A DNA stretch of 64,000 bases from contig JAQFVV010006270.1 of assembly GCA_028023455.1 (NCBI GenBank), positions 4,860,834 to 4,924,833 of the forward strand, read 5' to 3'. The position numbers and the translations under genes were made by a program. This stretch comes from Epiperipatus broadwayi. Lineage: Eukaryota > Onychophora > Udeonychophora > Euonychophora > Peripatidae. The notes beneath the pieces are model-generated. The model did not search any database, was not told the origin of the DNA, and worked only from the letters and a program-made list of their open reading frames with translations. This document shows positions 44,757 to 55,754 of the stretch, piece after piece; the first letter of the stretch is position 1; every line of letters begins with the position of its first letter.

Positions 44757-45060
44757 ATGGATGAACTAAAGTTTCTTTATCATCATTATCATCATCATCA
44801 ACCATTATCAATCCACTGCAGGATAAAGGTCTCTCCAAGTTCAATCCATCTTCTCCGATCTTTAGCTTCTTTTCTCCACATCACCCATGCATACTTTCTT
44901 ATTTCATCCATCCTTCTCACATGTGATCTCTTTCTGGGTCTTTTACAATCTCTTGGAATCCAGTTTAAGATTTCAATTATCATCTCTTCTAGCAATATGT
45001 CCAGCCCCAATTCCACTTCAATCTTTTAATTTTTTCAGTGAGGTCAGTAACACCTGTTTC
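44757..45060 (-). pseudogene. 3' end of a LINE, copy 2
   Basis: The minus frame ends LNWIPRDCKRPRKRSHVRRM, then DEIRKYAWVMWRKEAKDRRR, then WIELGETFILQWIDNG and stop. This is the typical end of RTE/Jockey-like LINE proteins (GRP/W.DEI...W...A.DR..W). The plus strand carries the ATCATCATC tail complement at about 44780-44800. It is the best preserved copy of four (37.6, 44.8, 46.9 and 48.6 kb). Confidence 0.7.
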
Positions 45061-45069
45061 TTTATAACA

Positions 45070-46410
45070 TTGACTAAATAAAATGTTTGCGACATTTGAT
45101 AGATATACAAAAAAATAGGTATACAGGCATTAATATGTAAATATAATTAAATTCAAATTATTTCACTATTAAAAAATTTTCCTCCCTATTTATCTCAATT
45201 GTCACATTATTTTTTTTCTTTTATTTTATACTGTACATCATAAGAGGGTTAGACAGTGAAACATCATTTCCTGTAATGCAAAACTCACATGACAAGCTGT
45301 TACATCACCAACTGAAAAATATTTTACATAAGAATTCAATAGATCTTAGCAGATAGGAAAAGATATTATTCTATCATAAGCAAAAATAATAAATGTATTT
45401 TTTACTTCACAAATAATAAAAACTGACTTTATGTCATTCAATAAAATTATAAATTCCATATTTTATTTATATATACTTTTTTTTTTTTTTTTACAAGACT
45501 AATAATTCAATAAAGCATTCGTATTTTTTATTATGTGTTATTGCCCAAACATTAAATTTTATTTGTCATTTGAATAAATCTGCATAATTTATCTAAATAT
45601 TGTTTTTATAATTTCCATCAATCATTTATAATAATTTTGGTTAACAAAACAACTGCGTAATTTGCAACTGGAAACCATTATTCAAATTTCTCATCCAAAA
45701 GCCTGCTTTACAAAAATGATTAGCAAATAAACAAAACAATCTAAACAAAAAATTTACATATTTGATTCACAGTTTCCTTTTTGACAGCTGAATAGTCAGA
45801 AGAAGAATTCCTCAGAGCTTTCTAAACCCTGTCAAACGAGAAAGAATAATAGAAAAGAATGAAGAAATATATAGAGTATTCCATTTGCAAATGCAGAAAT
45901 CAAATTGAAGTGGGTGGAGCTAGCAAATTTAAACAAATTAATTATTTTATTGCTATAACAGACGAATGATAATAGATCAAAAAGTACAATCTATCATTTT
46001 TGAATATGGCTTTTTGTATTTAGTCTATTATGCAGTCAAACAAAGAGTGAAAAACCTGCATTCGATTTTATAAAACACAATATATTCATTATTACATTTT
46101 AATAACATATAGTAGACAATCTGGAATAAATTTAGGAAAATGTGAACATATGTTAACTTTTTCTATTGTTTTCAAATCTCTTTTTTTTTATAAGCTATAA
46201 TAATTTAAAGATGAAACTAATATCTATTAAACTTTTAAAATAAACTGCTAATTAAAAATACGTAATACTACAAAATTTGTTCAATTAGCTTTATAATACC
46301 AGCTGTAGTTTTTTTGATATTTAATATTACATACAGTATGATATATATAATCAAACCACTATTGTTTGCGTTAATAAGGTTGAAAAACTCAAATAATATA
46401 AAACAGCAAA
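45070..46410. other. no gene seen
   Basis: AT-rich with poly-T near 45479. Nothing recognised. Confidence 0.5.
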
Positions 46411-46415
46411 ACTAG

Positions 46416-46479
46416 ATATGTCAAGCGTTGGTGGCCTAGCTGGCCCGGGTTCGCTTCCCGGTCAACGCATTTGACATAT
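46416..46479 (+). repeat. tRNA-like hairpin lacking an anticodon arm
   Basis: ATATGTCAAGCGTTG at the 5' side pairs with CAACGC-AT-TTGACATAT at the 3' side, 15 bp with a 2-base bulge. Inside are GGTGGCCTAGCTGG (A-box-like) and CCCGGGTTCGCTTCCCGG (a perfect T-arm-like hairpin with B box). The anticodon arm is missing. The end TTGACATAT resembles ATGACATATG of the tRNA-like SINE at 23.2 kb, so the two may be one family. Confidence 0.6.
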
Positions 46480-46791
46480 TAAAAAAAACAAAAACAATAA
46501 CTATAAATAAAACTATTAATCTATAATAAAGTAATATTAATAATTGAATGGTTTATTATACATAATTTTATATAAAGTGTGAAATTAAATTGTTTCTTGA
46601 TTTTTTTAAAAAATTAATACCTATAAAACAGATCATTCCTAAATATTAATTATTGTTTAACCAGTAATCATCATATTGAATCTTCTTGGATCGTATATGT
46701 ACTAGCACAAATAATACCACATCTTAATAAAATATATAACGAATATATAACATGTTTATGCAAGTGCATTTATGTGAATAATGATAAAAAC

Positions 46792-46850
46792 CGATTTATT
46801 GCTCAGTTTATAAGAGGTTTGGGCACTAGTCCACACAGGGTCAAATTTGC
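46792..46850 (-). repeat. SINE copy G, truncated
   Basis: Only the tail and part of the body remain (plus strand TTTATTGCTCAGTTTATAAG). It directly abuts the LINE fragment at 46.87 kb. Confidence 0.45.
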
Positions 46851-46869
46851 ACATATGCATTCCTATTTC

Positions 46870-48430
46870 TACTCCACCACAATCATTTCCAACCATTATT
46901 GATCCACTGCAGGATGAAGATCTCTCCAAGTTCAATCCATCTTCTTCAATCTCTAGCCTCTCTTCTCCATGTCACCCCAGCATACTTCATTATTTCATCC
47001 ATCCATATCACATGCGGTCTTTTGGAATCCAGTTTAAGATTTCAATTGTCCATCTATTATTTTCTCTTCTAGCAATATGTCCAGCCCTACTCCACCTCAG
47101 TCTCTTAATTCTTTCAATTATGTCAGTAACACCTGTTGTTCTCTCACTCATGTATTTAGTTTTAGATTACTTCTTGTTACTAACATGCATCTCTCCATAC
47201 TTTGTTGAGTGGTCTGAAGTCTCTGTATTGCTCTTTTGTTATGGGTCCAAGTCTCAGATCCATAAATAAGAACTGGTAAAATACATTTATTAAAAAATGT
47301 TCCTTTTCAAATGCATAGACATATTTCCTTCTAATATTAAATTATTTCTACCAAAAGCATTCCAACCAAGTTTAATTTTATCCATTAGGTTTCCAACTGT
47401 AGTAATAATTTGACCAAGGTATCTGTAGTTGTTATATTCTTCTAACTCATTATTATCAATCTTTATATCCATCTTCTGAGAAAATGCATTGAACATTACT
47501 TTAGTCTTTTTAACATTACTTTTAATCATACTTTCTTACTTTCATCTGATTAGTCTCACAACATTTCTTGAAGCTCTAAAGCATTGTTTGAAAATAAAAG
47601 CTACATCATCTGCAAAAATCTAAACGACTTAAATAATTTCATTTACTTTTACTCCATGAGCTTTGTATTTTAATCCACAAAGTACTTTTTGCAAAATTGC
47701 TGTAAAAAGTTTTCGAGATATGGAGTCGCCTTGTCATACACTCTTTCCAATGTTAATCTTCTTAGTATCATTATGTAATTAAATTGTTGCTGTTACTTTT
47801 TTATAAATATTATTCAGGATAAGACAATATCTTTGATTTATATCTTGATGATCTAATGCTTTAATCTCTGAAAAAATGCTTATAGAATCAAATGCCTTTT
47901 CATAATCTATGAATCCAAAGCATAATGGCAATATTTATTGGTACTTCCTATAAATTCTCTCAATACTTGAATGTTATCTACTGTACTAAAATCATTTTTA
48001 AATCCAGCTTGTTATCTTGGTTGGTGGAGATCCAATGTTTTCTGCTTATCTTGGTAAAAATTTTGTATAAAACTGATAGGTCTGTAATTTCTAATATCTT
48101 TTTTATCACTTTTTTAAATATTAATACTGCATTCTACCAATCATCTGATACATCTTTATCATTTAGACATTTTGTACATAACTTTTCCCAAAGAATTTCT
48201 ATTTCTCACTTGCTTCTTTTAACATATTGATTATAATTCCATTATTATCTGGAGCTTTTCCCTTCTTCATAAATTTAAATATATGTCTCACTTCTTCATT
48301 TAAAATTCTGAACAATTCAAAAGATATAATAGTTGTAGGACATACTTTTTCTTGTTCTTTATTGCTATATAATTCTTGTTAAAACTCTTCTACACATTTC
48401 ATGATGTCATCTCTCTTTGTGTGATGTCAT
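46870..48430 (-). pseudogene. LINE reverse transcriptase, longest copy, decayed
   Basis: On the minus strand, from 48290 downward: LNEEVRHIFKFMKKGKAPDN (start of the RT fingers), a decayed middle, QGDSISRKLFTAIL near 47720 (QG loop), FADDVAFIFKQ-like ADDVAFIFK near 47600 (catalytic Asp pair present), then 47529-47290 open: MIKSNVKKTKVMFNAFSQKM, LEEYNNYRYLGQIITTVGNL, AFGRNNLILEGNMSMHLKRN. The C-terminal block and the CACTGCAGGATGAAGATCTC end complement are at 46.9-47.1 kb. It is the same family as the 3' ends at 37.6 and 44.8 kb. Multiple stops; the endonuclease is absent. Confidence 0.7.
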
Positions 48431-48599
48431 CACTTCATCATACTATATAAAAAATATATCATTATCATAGAAGTCATTAGTAAATAAGTGTCATTATTCT
48501 AATTCCAGAAAAAGAAAAAGATTAAAGATGAGTTTTGCGATAACACTACAAATCAATTCACAAATCATAAATTTAGTATATATATATATACCATATGCC

Positions 48600-48960
48600 A
48601 TTTCTTAAATCTATATCACCATCACCATTTTCAAGCATTATCAATCTACTTCAAGATGAAAGTCTCATCAAATTTAATACATCGATCTCTACCTTCTCTT
48701 GTCCACATTACCCACACACTTCCTTATTTCACCAATCTATCTCACATGTTGTCTGTTTCTAGATATTTTACAATCTCTTGGAATCCAATTTAAGATGTTA
48801 ACTGTCCATCTACTATAATCTCTTCTAGAAATATGTCCATTCCAACTCCATTTTAGTCTCTTAATTTTTTCAACTACACCAGTAACACCTGTTTGTTCTT
48901 TCACCCATGTATTTCATTTTCAATCTCTTCTTGTTACTTCTAACATGAAGAGATCAAAAA
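48600..48960 (-). pseudogene. 3' end of a LINE, copy 4
   Basis: A more diverged copy of the same LINE end (plus strand AAGCATTATCAATCTACTTC, CAATCTCTTGGAATCCAATT, AGTAACACCTGTTTGTTC). It lies 170 bp from the longest copy. Confidence 0.55.
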
Positions 48961-49340
48961 CGAAATATATATAATTGTGTAAAACAATAGACTTTTAACA
49001 AGGCTCACAAATTTTAATAGTTCATGGATAAATAAAATATAGAGAGACATATTGGAAAATAAGGCAAAAAAATACAAAGAAACAATTAAATTTTAATGAA
49101 TCTAATCATTTTTCCAGGACTGAATCTAATTAATTAATTTTGAAAAGACGACAATTTAATGCTGCAAATCACCTGTTAAAGCAAAAATGAAGATTTAAAA
49201 AATATTAAATTTTACTTGAAATGAATGTCTTCATCAAACAATGAAAAAGCAACAATTGAAATAGATTTAACGAAGACGTGTTTTAATGGCAAGAAATCAA
49301 TCTATATTTAAAGCTTGTTACTAAATACTTGGTATCTAGT

Positions 49341-49700
49341 AAGATATGATGTGTTGGACTATTTCCATTATTTATGAGTGAATGTTAAATGTATCGAAAA
49401 TTTTAAACTTTATTTAAACTTTCCAAATACATCAACTTGTTAGTAATAACGCACAAATAGACAATACAGGTTAGTAATTACACAACGTTTCGAGTAGTAT
49501 TATTCTCCACTCTTCTTCAGGTGTTGCTGGCCTATATGCATAGTGACAATATTCGCTTAGAAGTTGAACTCGCACCTTTAGATTCTTGAATATTGAATTT
49601 AAGGCAAACGCTCTACCAACTGAGCTATTCTGTCAAAGGCAACATATAGTAAAAATTTGATATATTTATATATGAGGGTAGATTCAAATGCTCCTGACAT
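49341..49700 (-). repeat. composite tRNA + hammerhead-like SINE, copy 2, with target duplication
   Basis: The insert of 360 bp is flanked by ATACTTGGTATCTAGT at 49325-49340 and 49701-49716. On the minus strand it contains a 5' leader, the tRNA-like GACAGAATAGCTCAGTTGGT then AGAGCG (A box), B box GCGAGTTCAACTTC, a hammerhead core (49487-49520) and the tail GGAAAGTTTAAATAAAGTTT. The 16-bp duplication shows that tRNA part, ribozyme and tail moved together. There is no coding sequence, so mobilisation must come from another element. Confidence 0.75.
49487..49520 (-). ncRNA. hammerhead ribozyme motif inside SINE
   Basis: CUGAAGA, A, GAGUGG-AGAAUAAUA-CUACUC (6-bp stem II with one G-U), GAAAC, then GUU. 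Upstream ACAC can pair with GUGU directly after GUU, giving stem I. AACGUU across stem III is self-complementary, again suggesting a dimeric fold, with U as the residue at the cleavage position. All invariant core bases are present. Confidence 0.6.
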
Positions 49701-49849
49701 ATACTTGGTATCTAGTGTTTAAGCAAAGTACTGTATATTAAGTTTCTGATCAAAAGCAGATGCAATTAGTAATTAGATGATATTACAATATTACAATTAA
49801 GTACTTCATTAGCATGTCTCATCATTATCATCATCATCATCATCATTAC

Positions 49850-50390
49850 TTCAAAAAGTGAAACCCAAAAAAATCTCCAAGCCTTTTTATTCTTAATTAT
49901 TATTTAAACATTTACTGCACTTATTTCCTTAAATTCGCTTATCAATATTTCTTTCTTTTTCTGATCTTAATTTTCTCTATAAATTCTAAATTTCATAACT
50001 TACTCATTTAATTAATCTTTTACATTTTTCTCTAAATACCATACTATTAAAGTCTTCAATTTATTCTTTCTCTAATCAACAAAATGTCTCCTCTTCCATT
50101 TAAAACTCCTCCGTCTACTTCAGACAAAGCAGTTAACAAAATCTAACAATATCTAAACAATCTTCTATTTTTGTCATTACTTGTTTAGAAATTTTAATTC
50201 TCAATTTGATGTTATTATTGCAAATAGTTTCATCAGCAAATCATTTTCCATTGTTTCCCACCTTTAATTTATCAATGATTCTATTTATGATTAGTTAATT
50301 CTTACTCTCTCAAAATTTAATCCCAATTCTTTCATTATTAATTGTGTTTCCTGTCTATAATAGTTTAAAGATATATATATATTCTAACCT
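49850..50390 (-). pseudogene. LINE reverse-transcriptase remnant
   Basis: Minus-strand frames give YRQETQLIMKELGLNFERVR near 50360-50290, FADETICNNNIKLRI near 50240-50190 (FADD-like box with the second Asp changed to Glu), and FKEISAVN near 49930. The order and spacing fit a Jockey/RTE-type RT. An ATC repeat at 49818-49843 marks the 3' side. Very decayed. Confidence 0.35.
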
Positions 50391-50399
50391 CTCCCACCG

Positions 50400-53280
50400 C
50401 TCGTCCTCCAAAATTTATATACTGTTTAAATATTCCGGGTTCTAGCTCAGTTAATAAATAAATAAATGAAATATTCAGCATTAATTAAAATGATTACTAG
50501 CTCTAATTTTTAAAATATAAATACGGTTATATTTTTAAAATGAATTAACAAATATTTACTATTTTCATGAGACATGGAGTGACGACACGGGGAACGAGAT
50601 AGACTACATTGAGATATTATCCACATGATACTATCTCAATGGCATAAGAACACTATATTCCCCTTTTACTATACCAAATAACTAACTTATAGTATTCTTA
50701 CGACTTTCTAAGCTCTATTCACTACGATTAAAATAATAATCATATCTTAATATTCTTTATAATAAGAATCTAGCTCAATTAAATAAAATAAAATAAATAA
50801 AATAAAATCTCAGGTTCATAAATTGTATTCTAACTGATTTAAAATTACGGTAGTAAACTATGAAAAGGGAATTTTATGTCATAATCTACTACACAGTAAC
50901 TAACAATAATAAATAATAATAATAACAACAATAGTATAATATAATCTTATTTCTTCCTAAATGAAATAAATAAATACGTACGTGGTAGTATTTTAATAAT
51001 CTGACAACAGAATACGTGTGGCAACATTAGCATATATTTTAATGTAATATTGTGGCAACCGACTTATGACCAATAAATAATATAAAATTATGATCTTTTA
51101 ATTTTAACATACCAATAAATTCTCAAAATTATTATAACACTTTTATGTTTACCTTTTTGTGCAAAAACTATATGTCTGTTTCAATTATAAATGTATCGTG
51201 ATATCATGCATCCATGTGGAGAAATAACAACGAGGACACAAAACTTTAAAATAAATTTACAACAAAGTTTATTAATAACATAAACAAATAACAATATTTT
51301 ACATTATGTACATTGGATATCCTTACTCTCCTATCACAAATTAGTTTACTAGTTTATAAAAAATGAAAATCAAACTTCTATTTATTTTCCTAGTTAACTC
51401 TTATCTTTTAAATGCTTAAGAAAATACAGTATTATTATTATTGGATTTCTTATTATGGTTAGCTTGTTACAAAATGTATTTCTTATCGGATTATCATTAA
51501 CACTTTGTATCCCTACTATTATTAAAATTATATTTTTACAAAATTACATTCGTAGTAAACATTCTACAAAACAATAAAATTCTAGTTTTATATTGGTTGT
51601 ATGGAATCCTACAAATTCAAAAACATTCTTCTACATTCGGTATTAAGTTTTATTGTTCATTATCCGATGTTTATTAATCCTAATATACTCATTCAAGCCT
51701 TACTTCGGATGATATAATTACAACTATTAACATACCATGCACAAATATATGTTTATTACACATTATTGAATTATTTTCTTAATAAATATGCAATATTTAT
51801 TTTCTAAATATTATTTAAAACATTCAAATTTTATTATCACTTTTAAAAAAAAACTTTGTTTAGATTTCTCTTTTTTTAAAAATCTTATATTCATTTCCGA
51901 ATTAATTTTAAACTGTATTATATGATTCTTTCTCTCTTTATGATATTTTGGACTTTCAATTTTAAAATTACACAATTCTATACATTCCAGCAAATAAACT
52001 ATTCTTACATAAACGATAACATATCTTCAGTTCTATTTTATTCATTATTTCTTTGAAAATATCTCTCTGACGATGCAGATTCACGAAATAAGGATAGCGA
52101 AGATAGATGCATAGGATCAAAATATAACTAGAATATTACTCATCATAAACCTTGACAATAATGGCACAGTGAATTAAAAGACACTATAGAGGAGTGACCT
52201 TTACCTGTCTACCAACCTCTATTATAGGAGTGATGCTAAAGCTATTTCTTCAGCTTTATTATAACATCAAAAAGTTTAAAGATATGCAAAAAACACTGTC
52301 CAAACTATATGTGTTCAGTCATAGGGCTTAGTTAGCTATACTGAAATCACACAAACTAACTATGATCCAAATACTTTATTTTTCCTATTTCTTAACAAAA
52401 ACATCATCTTGGTTTCCTCTCCACTAGTACTACCAAGTCACTATCCGATCTTATTTCTCAAGATTTTTCTATACGGTACATCGACAAATACCTATCTGCA
52501 TTTCTAACAATAATAAAATTCATTTATTTCAAAACTATTCCGCTGTTCTATAAGAAAATCTTTTTACTACTTTCCTCGTATATTTTATCATATACAAACT
52601 ATTTTAAAATATCTGAATACTTTACAACATGAAAGTTCAAAAGAATCACACAATTGTTCTGTCGAATTATATTATTAATTATACTTTAAATAACTTATTG
52701 CATGCATATTCAGAATTACTCCTATCTCATAATATGTTTTAAAATGTTGTATAAAATGTGTACATATAATTTAAACTTTCACACATCATTCTTAATCAAT
52801 CGATGATCTAAAAAAAAATACATTATGCATTATAAATAAATATCAAAATTACCAAACGATCTTTATCTTCTCGATCGCGTTCCGTAGGCTTCACCATCCC
52901 ATTGATTCTTGTAGATATAAGACTCCCATACATACACTTTATTTTTAAAACAATATTTCTATCATTATATCAAGCTATTATATTTAATTTTTTAATATTA
53001 CTAAATTTATGTTTATATGTTTTCCCTAATCTCACATAACATTTTATATTTTAAAATAAATTAGTAAAAATATTTAAATTATATTTACGGTACTTCTTCA
53101 TCAAACTTTCTTGAACCGTTCATATTAAAGCTAAAAAAAATATATATTATTTCTTCTTCAGTCACTTAATGTTCTATTTTAAGGCAAAACAATTATTACT
53201 CTGTTTAATAAATATTCATAGACGACAATCCTTGGTTTTCACAATATTGAATACAATTATTAATTCATGATATCAATTTA
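50400..53280. other. no gene seen
   Basis: AT-rich intergenic DNA with TAAATAAATAAA-type runs. A 29-base stretch at 50750-50810 is AAATA repeats. Small frames are not convincing. Confidence 0.5.
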
Positions 53281-53284
53281 TCCT

Positions 53285-53980
53285 GTAAAGAAAAAACGTC
53301 TCCATATTCTCTTCTAATATTGTCTGCTAATATTTTCCCGCGCGACTTTTACGATGCATCCTCTAGGTACTTTTATTTAAATATTCAATAAATTTTTCTA
53401 TTTTCCATGGATCCATTTTCATTAAGTAATTTAATTTTATATTTTCAAAATCAAGCCTTTCCTCCAATGAATACGTTATAATATTTTTAATTCCTTTTGG
53501 AGAGGGTTTTCCGTTCTTTTCCATAAAACGCATAATAACACTTTCATATTATTCTATTACTTTTTCCTTATTTAAAATTCTGGTACTATATTTTTATAAT
53601 GTCTCTTTTTAAAAATAAACATTCTTTCTTCATTATACATTTACATAATTTTTCTTTATAATAAAAACGCATATTAAATTTTTCCATAGAGAAGAATAAC
53701 ATAACTTCAAAGTAGCCTTATAAATTTTGTGCGTCATAATTTTTTCCTGACGGCAAGTAACTTCTCTTTTAAGTTTTCGTATAGCGTCCCAATTATATTT
53801 CTCTGAGTTATAATAATAAGTTTCTGGTTGAGCATAAATAAAGCTGTATTAAGGCACTTTCCAAATATTTTTCCTTTAGCACTATTTTTAGGTATTTTTC
53901 CTTGTACTTCCATTTTTACTGTAAAGTTTTGGTTGAACTTGAATAAAATTTCCTGGTAAGATAACTTTTAAAATTAGCAA
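53285..53980 (-). pseudogene. decayed protein-coding region, unrecognised
   Basis: On the minus strand a coding-like text runs through several frames: MEVQGKIPKNSAKGKIFGKC (from about 53912), then YYYNSEKYNWDAIRKLKREV near 53815, KIMTHKIYKATLKLCYSSLW near 53750, then VIMRFMEKNGKPSPKGIKNI, TYSLEERLDFENIKLNYLMK and MDPWKIEKFIEYLNK (53540-53375). The pieces are joined by a few shifts and stops. The Lys/Glu-rich text with conserved-looking aromatic residues is unlikely by chance. The family is not recognised; it could be a transposon accessory protein or a dead gene. Confidence 0.35.
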
Positions 53981-55044
53981 TCCATATAAAGGCAGTCAAA
54001 ATATTATATGTTAAAGAAGAACTTTTAAAATAAATACGAAATTTTAAATTTATATCACTTTTCCAGCTACGGTGTTATCAGCTAAAAAAATATGTTACTT
54101 TCTCTTTCACTTTCACATTACTTCTTCTCCCGCTTCGTCTAATTCTTATATTTTGTCTGCTAAATTACCTCAGTTGATTGGTTATTGACTTTTTAGCGTG
54201 AACAGATTTACACATTTTAGTTTTATAACATACTAGACTGTTAAAAATGAAGAATTGATGACGTCATGTCTTAAATATTATTTAGACTAATATTTTTAAA
54301 TTCAATTATAGTTTTATAAAAATCATTTAAGCTTTTAAAATAATTATTAAAATAATATTTAATATTTAAACTTTTACTTTAAGGATCGATGGCAACTATA
54401 TTTAGTTTCAAATTCACGAACTTTATTATTATTTTAACAAGCGTGTGTGTGAAGGTATATAATATACAGTCACGTGTTTATTAATTTTATCAGATGATTT
54501 TTAATTTACGTCTCGGTCTGAATTGCCAAAACTGATATATTTTATAAAAATTTGGAAAATAATTTTAACTTGTAGAACCAAATATAATTCTTATCATCCT
54601 AAAGTTTATTTTAAACTATACTCTATTAATTTTGACTATTAAATATAATTATAACACTACATATAGCATTTATTTAATTTATTAGTTTTAAAATATTATA
54701 TTCAAATTATTAATATATTTTTAACTATTTATAGCTATGTTATTTTATATGGCCAGCTTTTACAACCATAAGCAAGAATATAATTAAGCTTTATTTAACT
54801 GTTTTCTTTAAAATAATCTATTACACTTTTATATACCAGGTATTTTCAGCTTTAAATTGTACTATAAAATCTAATTATCCTACTATTATTTATATATCAT
54901 ACAAATATAACTTAAAATTTAAAATTTTTTAGTAATTGACCTTTCTACCTTATTATGACCTACAGACAAGGGCACAATATATATATATAATTAAAATTAC
55001 CCCAAATCCAAAATTCAACCAGACCAGCATAAAAATAATATTAA

Positions 55045-55500
55045 AATACTAAAATTGTATGTAGAAATAGTAAATTGTTTGGAAATAAGAAAATTGCTTG
55101 GAAAAGGGGTGTTACATTGAATAATTTATTAAATAATACAAAAGAAATTTTTGGTAGAAAGACTATTCCTGGTGTAGTATATTTTATTCCTTGTTTATTT
55201 TGTAAGAAGGTTTATATAGGTCAGAGTAGTTCGAGTTTAAATAAAAGAATAAAGGTTCATAAAAGTAGAGTTAAAAATAGATATCTTAGTTCTGCTTTGT
55301 ATGTCCATGAAAAAGATACAAGTCACACTATTGGTTTTGATGAAGCTAAGGTTGTCTTCTTTGAGAGAAATGAAATCAAAAGAAGAATTAAAGAATCTTT
55401 ATTATTGAAAATTTATTATTCTGAAGCAATTAATTTATTTAAGAGTTCTTTTAATATTAAGGGTGGATGGGAAGTGAATGGATTTGTGAGTTATGTTTAA
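55045..55500 (+). CDS. GIY-YIG endonuclease domain of a Penelope-like element, 5' truncated
   Basis: The frame is open from before 55045; there is no ATG near the start (a TTG stands at 55075), so this is the C-terminal part of a larger RT-endonuclease. Motifs in order: KIAWKRGVTLNNLL (linker), GVVYFIPCLFCKKVYIGQSS (GIY as VYF, C-x2-C zinc ligands, YIG), LNKRIKVHKS (catalytic Arg, His), SALYVHEKDTSHTIGF (His residues), FERNEIKRRIKESLLL (metal-binding Glu and following helix). The domain nicks DNA for insertion in family members. All key residues are visible and no stop interrupts it over about 150 codons, notable among the decayed elements here. Confidence 0.85.
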   Translation, partial: NTKIVCRNSKLFGNKKIAWKRGVTLNNLLNNTKEIFGRKTIPGVVYFIPCLFCKKVYIGQSSSSLNKRIKVHKSRVKNRYLSSALYVHEKDTSHTIGFDEAKVVFFERNEIKRRIKESLLLKIYYSEAINLFKSSFNIKGGWEVNGFVSYV

Positions 55501-55534
55501 TATTATATATATTGTGTAGTTTTAGTAGTTCTTT

Positions 55535-55578
55535 ACACTTGAGAAGTCTGCTTGTAGCAGTGAAACCTTTGGTAGTGT
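55535..55578 (+). ncRNA. degenerate hammerhead motif in Penelope-like unit
   Basis: Stem I ACAC with GUGU; core UUGAGA in place of CUGANGA (C3 changed, one base missing); stem II CUGC-UUGUA-GCAG; GAAACC-UUU-GGU giving a 3-bp stem III, then A at the cleavage position. It lies just downstream of the endonuclease frame and overlaps the inverted terminus, the place expected for a Penelope hammerhead. The core changes argue for loss of activity. Confidence 0.5.
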
Positions 55579-55663
55579 TTTAATATTATTTTTATGCTGG
55601 TCTGGTTGAATTTTGGATTTGGGGTAATTTTAATTATATATTGACTAGTTTAGCTTTATGCTT

Positions 55664-55664
55664 G

Positions 55665-55749
<85 letters not shown>
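55664..55749. repeat. (AT)n microsatellite, about 85 bp
   Basis: A nearly perfect run of AT dinucleotides, the longest in the window. Confidence 0.98.
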
Positions 55750-55751
<2 letters not shown>

Positions 55752-55754
55752 AAC

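Larger units (their letters stand above)
54985..55640 (+). mobile_element. mini Penelope-like unit with inverted termini
   Basis: Inverted repeats 54985-55051 and 55573-55640 (ATTAAAATTACCCCAAATCC with its inverse) flank an open GIY-YIG frame and a hammerhead-like motif. Penelope-like elements are known for terminal repeats in direct or inverted arrangement and for hammerheads in them. The RT part is absent, so the unit is 5' truncated and cannot move by itself. An (AT)n tract follows at once. Confidence 0.7.

Noticed and set aside
44887-45081. Plus frames over the LINE 3' end
   Set aside because: Antisense shadows of the LINE protein terminus on the minus strand.
49560-49640. Functional tRNA gene on the minus strand
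   Set aside because: A and B boxes are present but the anticodon arm is interrupted and the acceptor stem does not pair; it is a SINE head.
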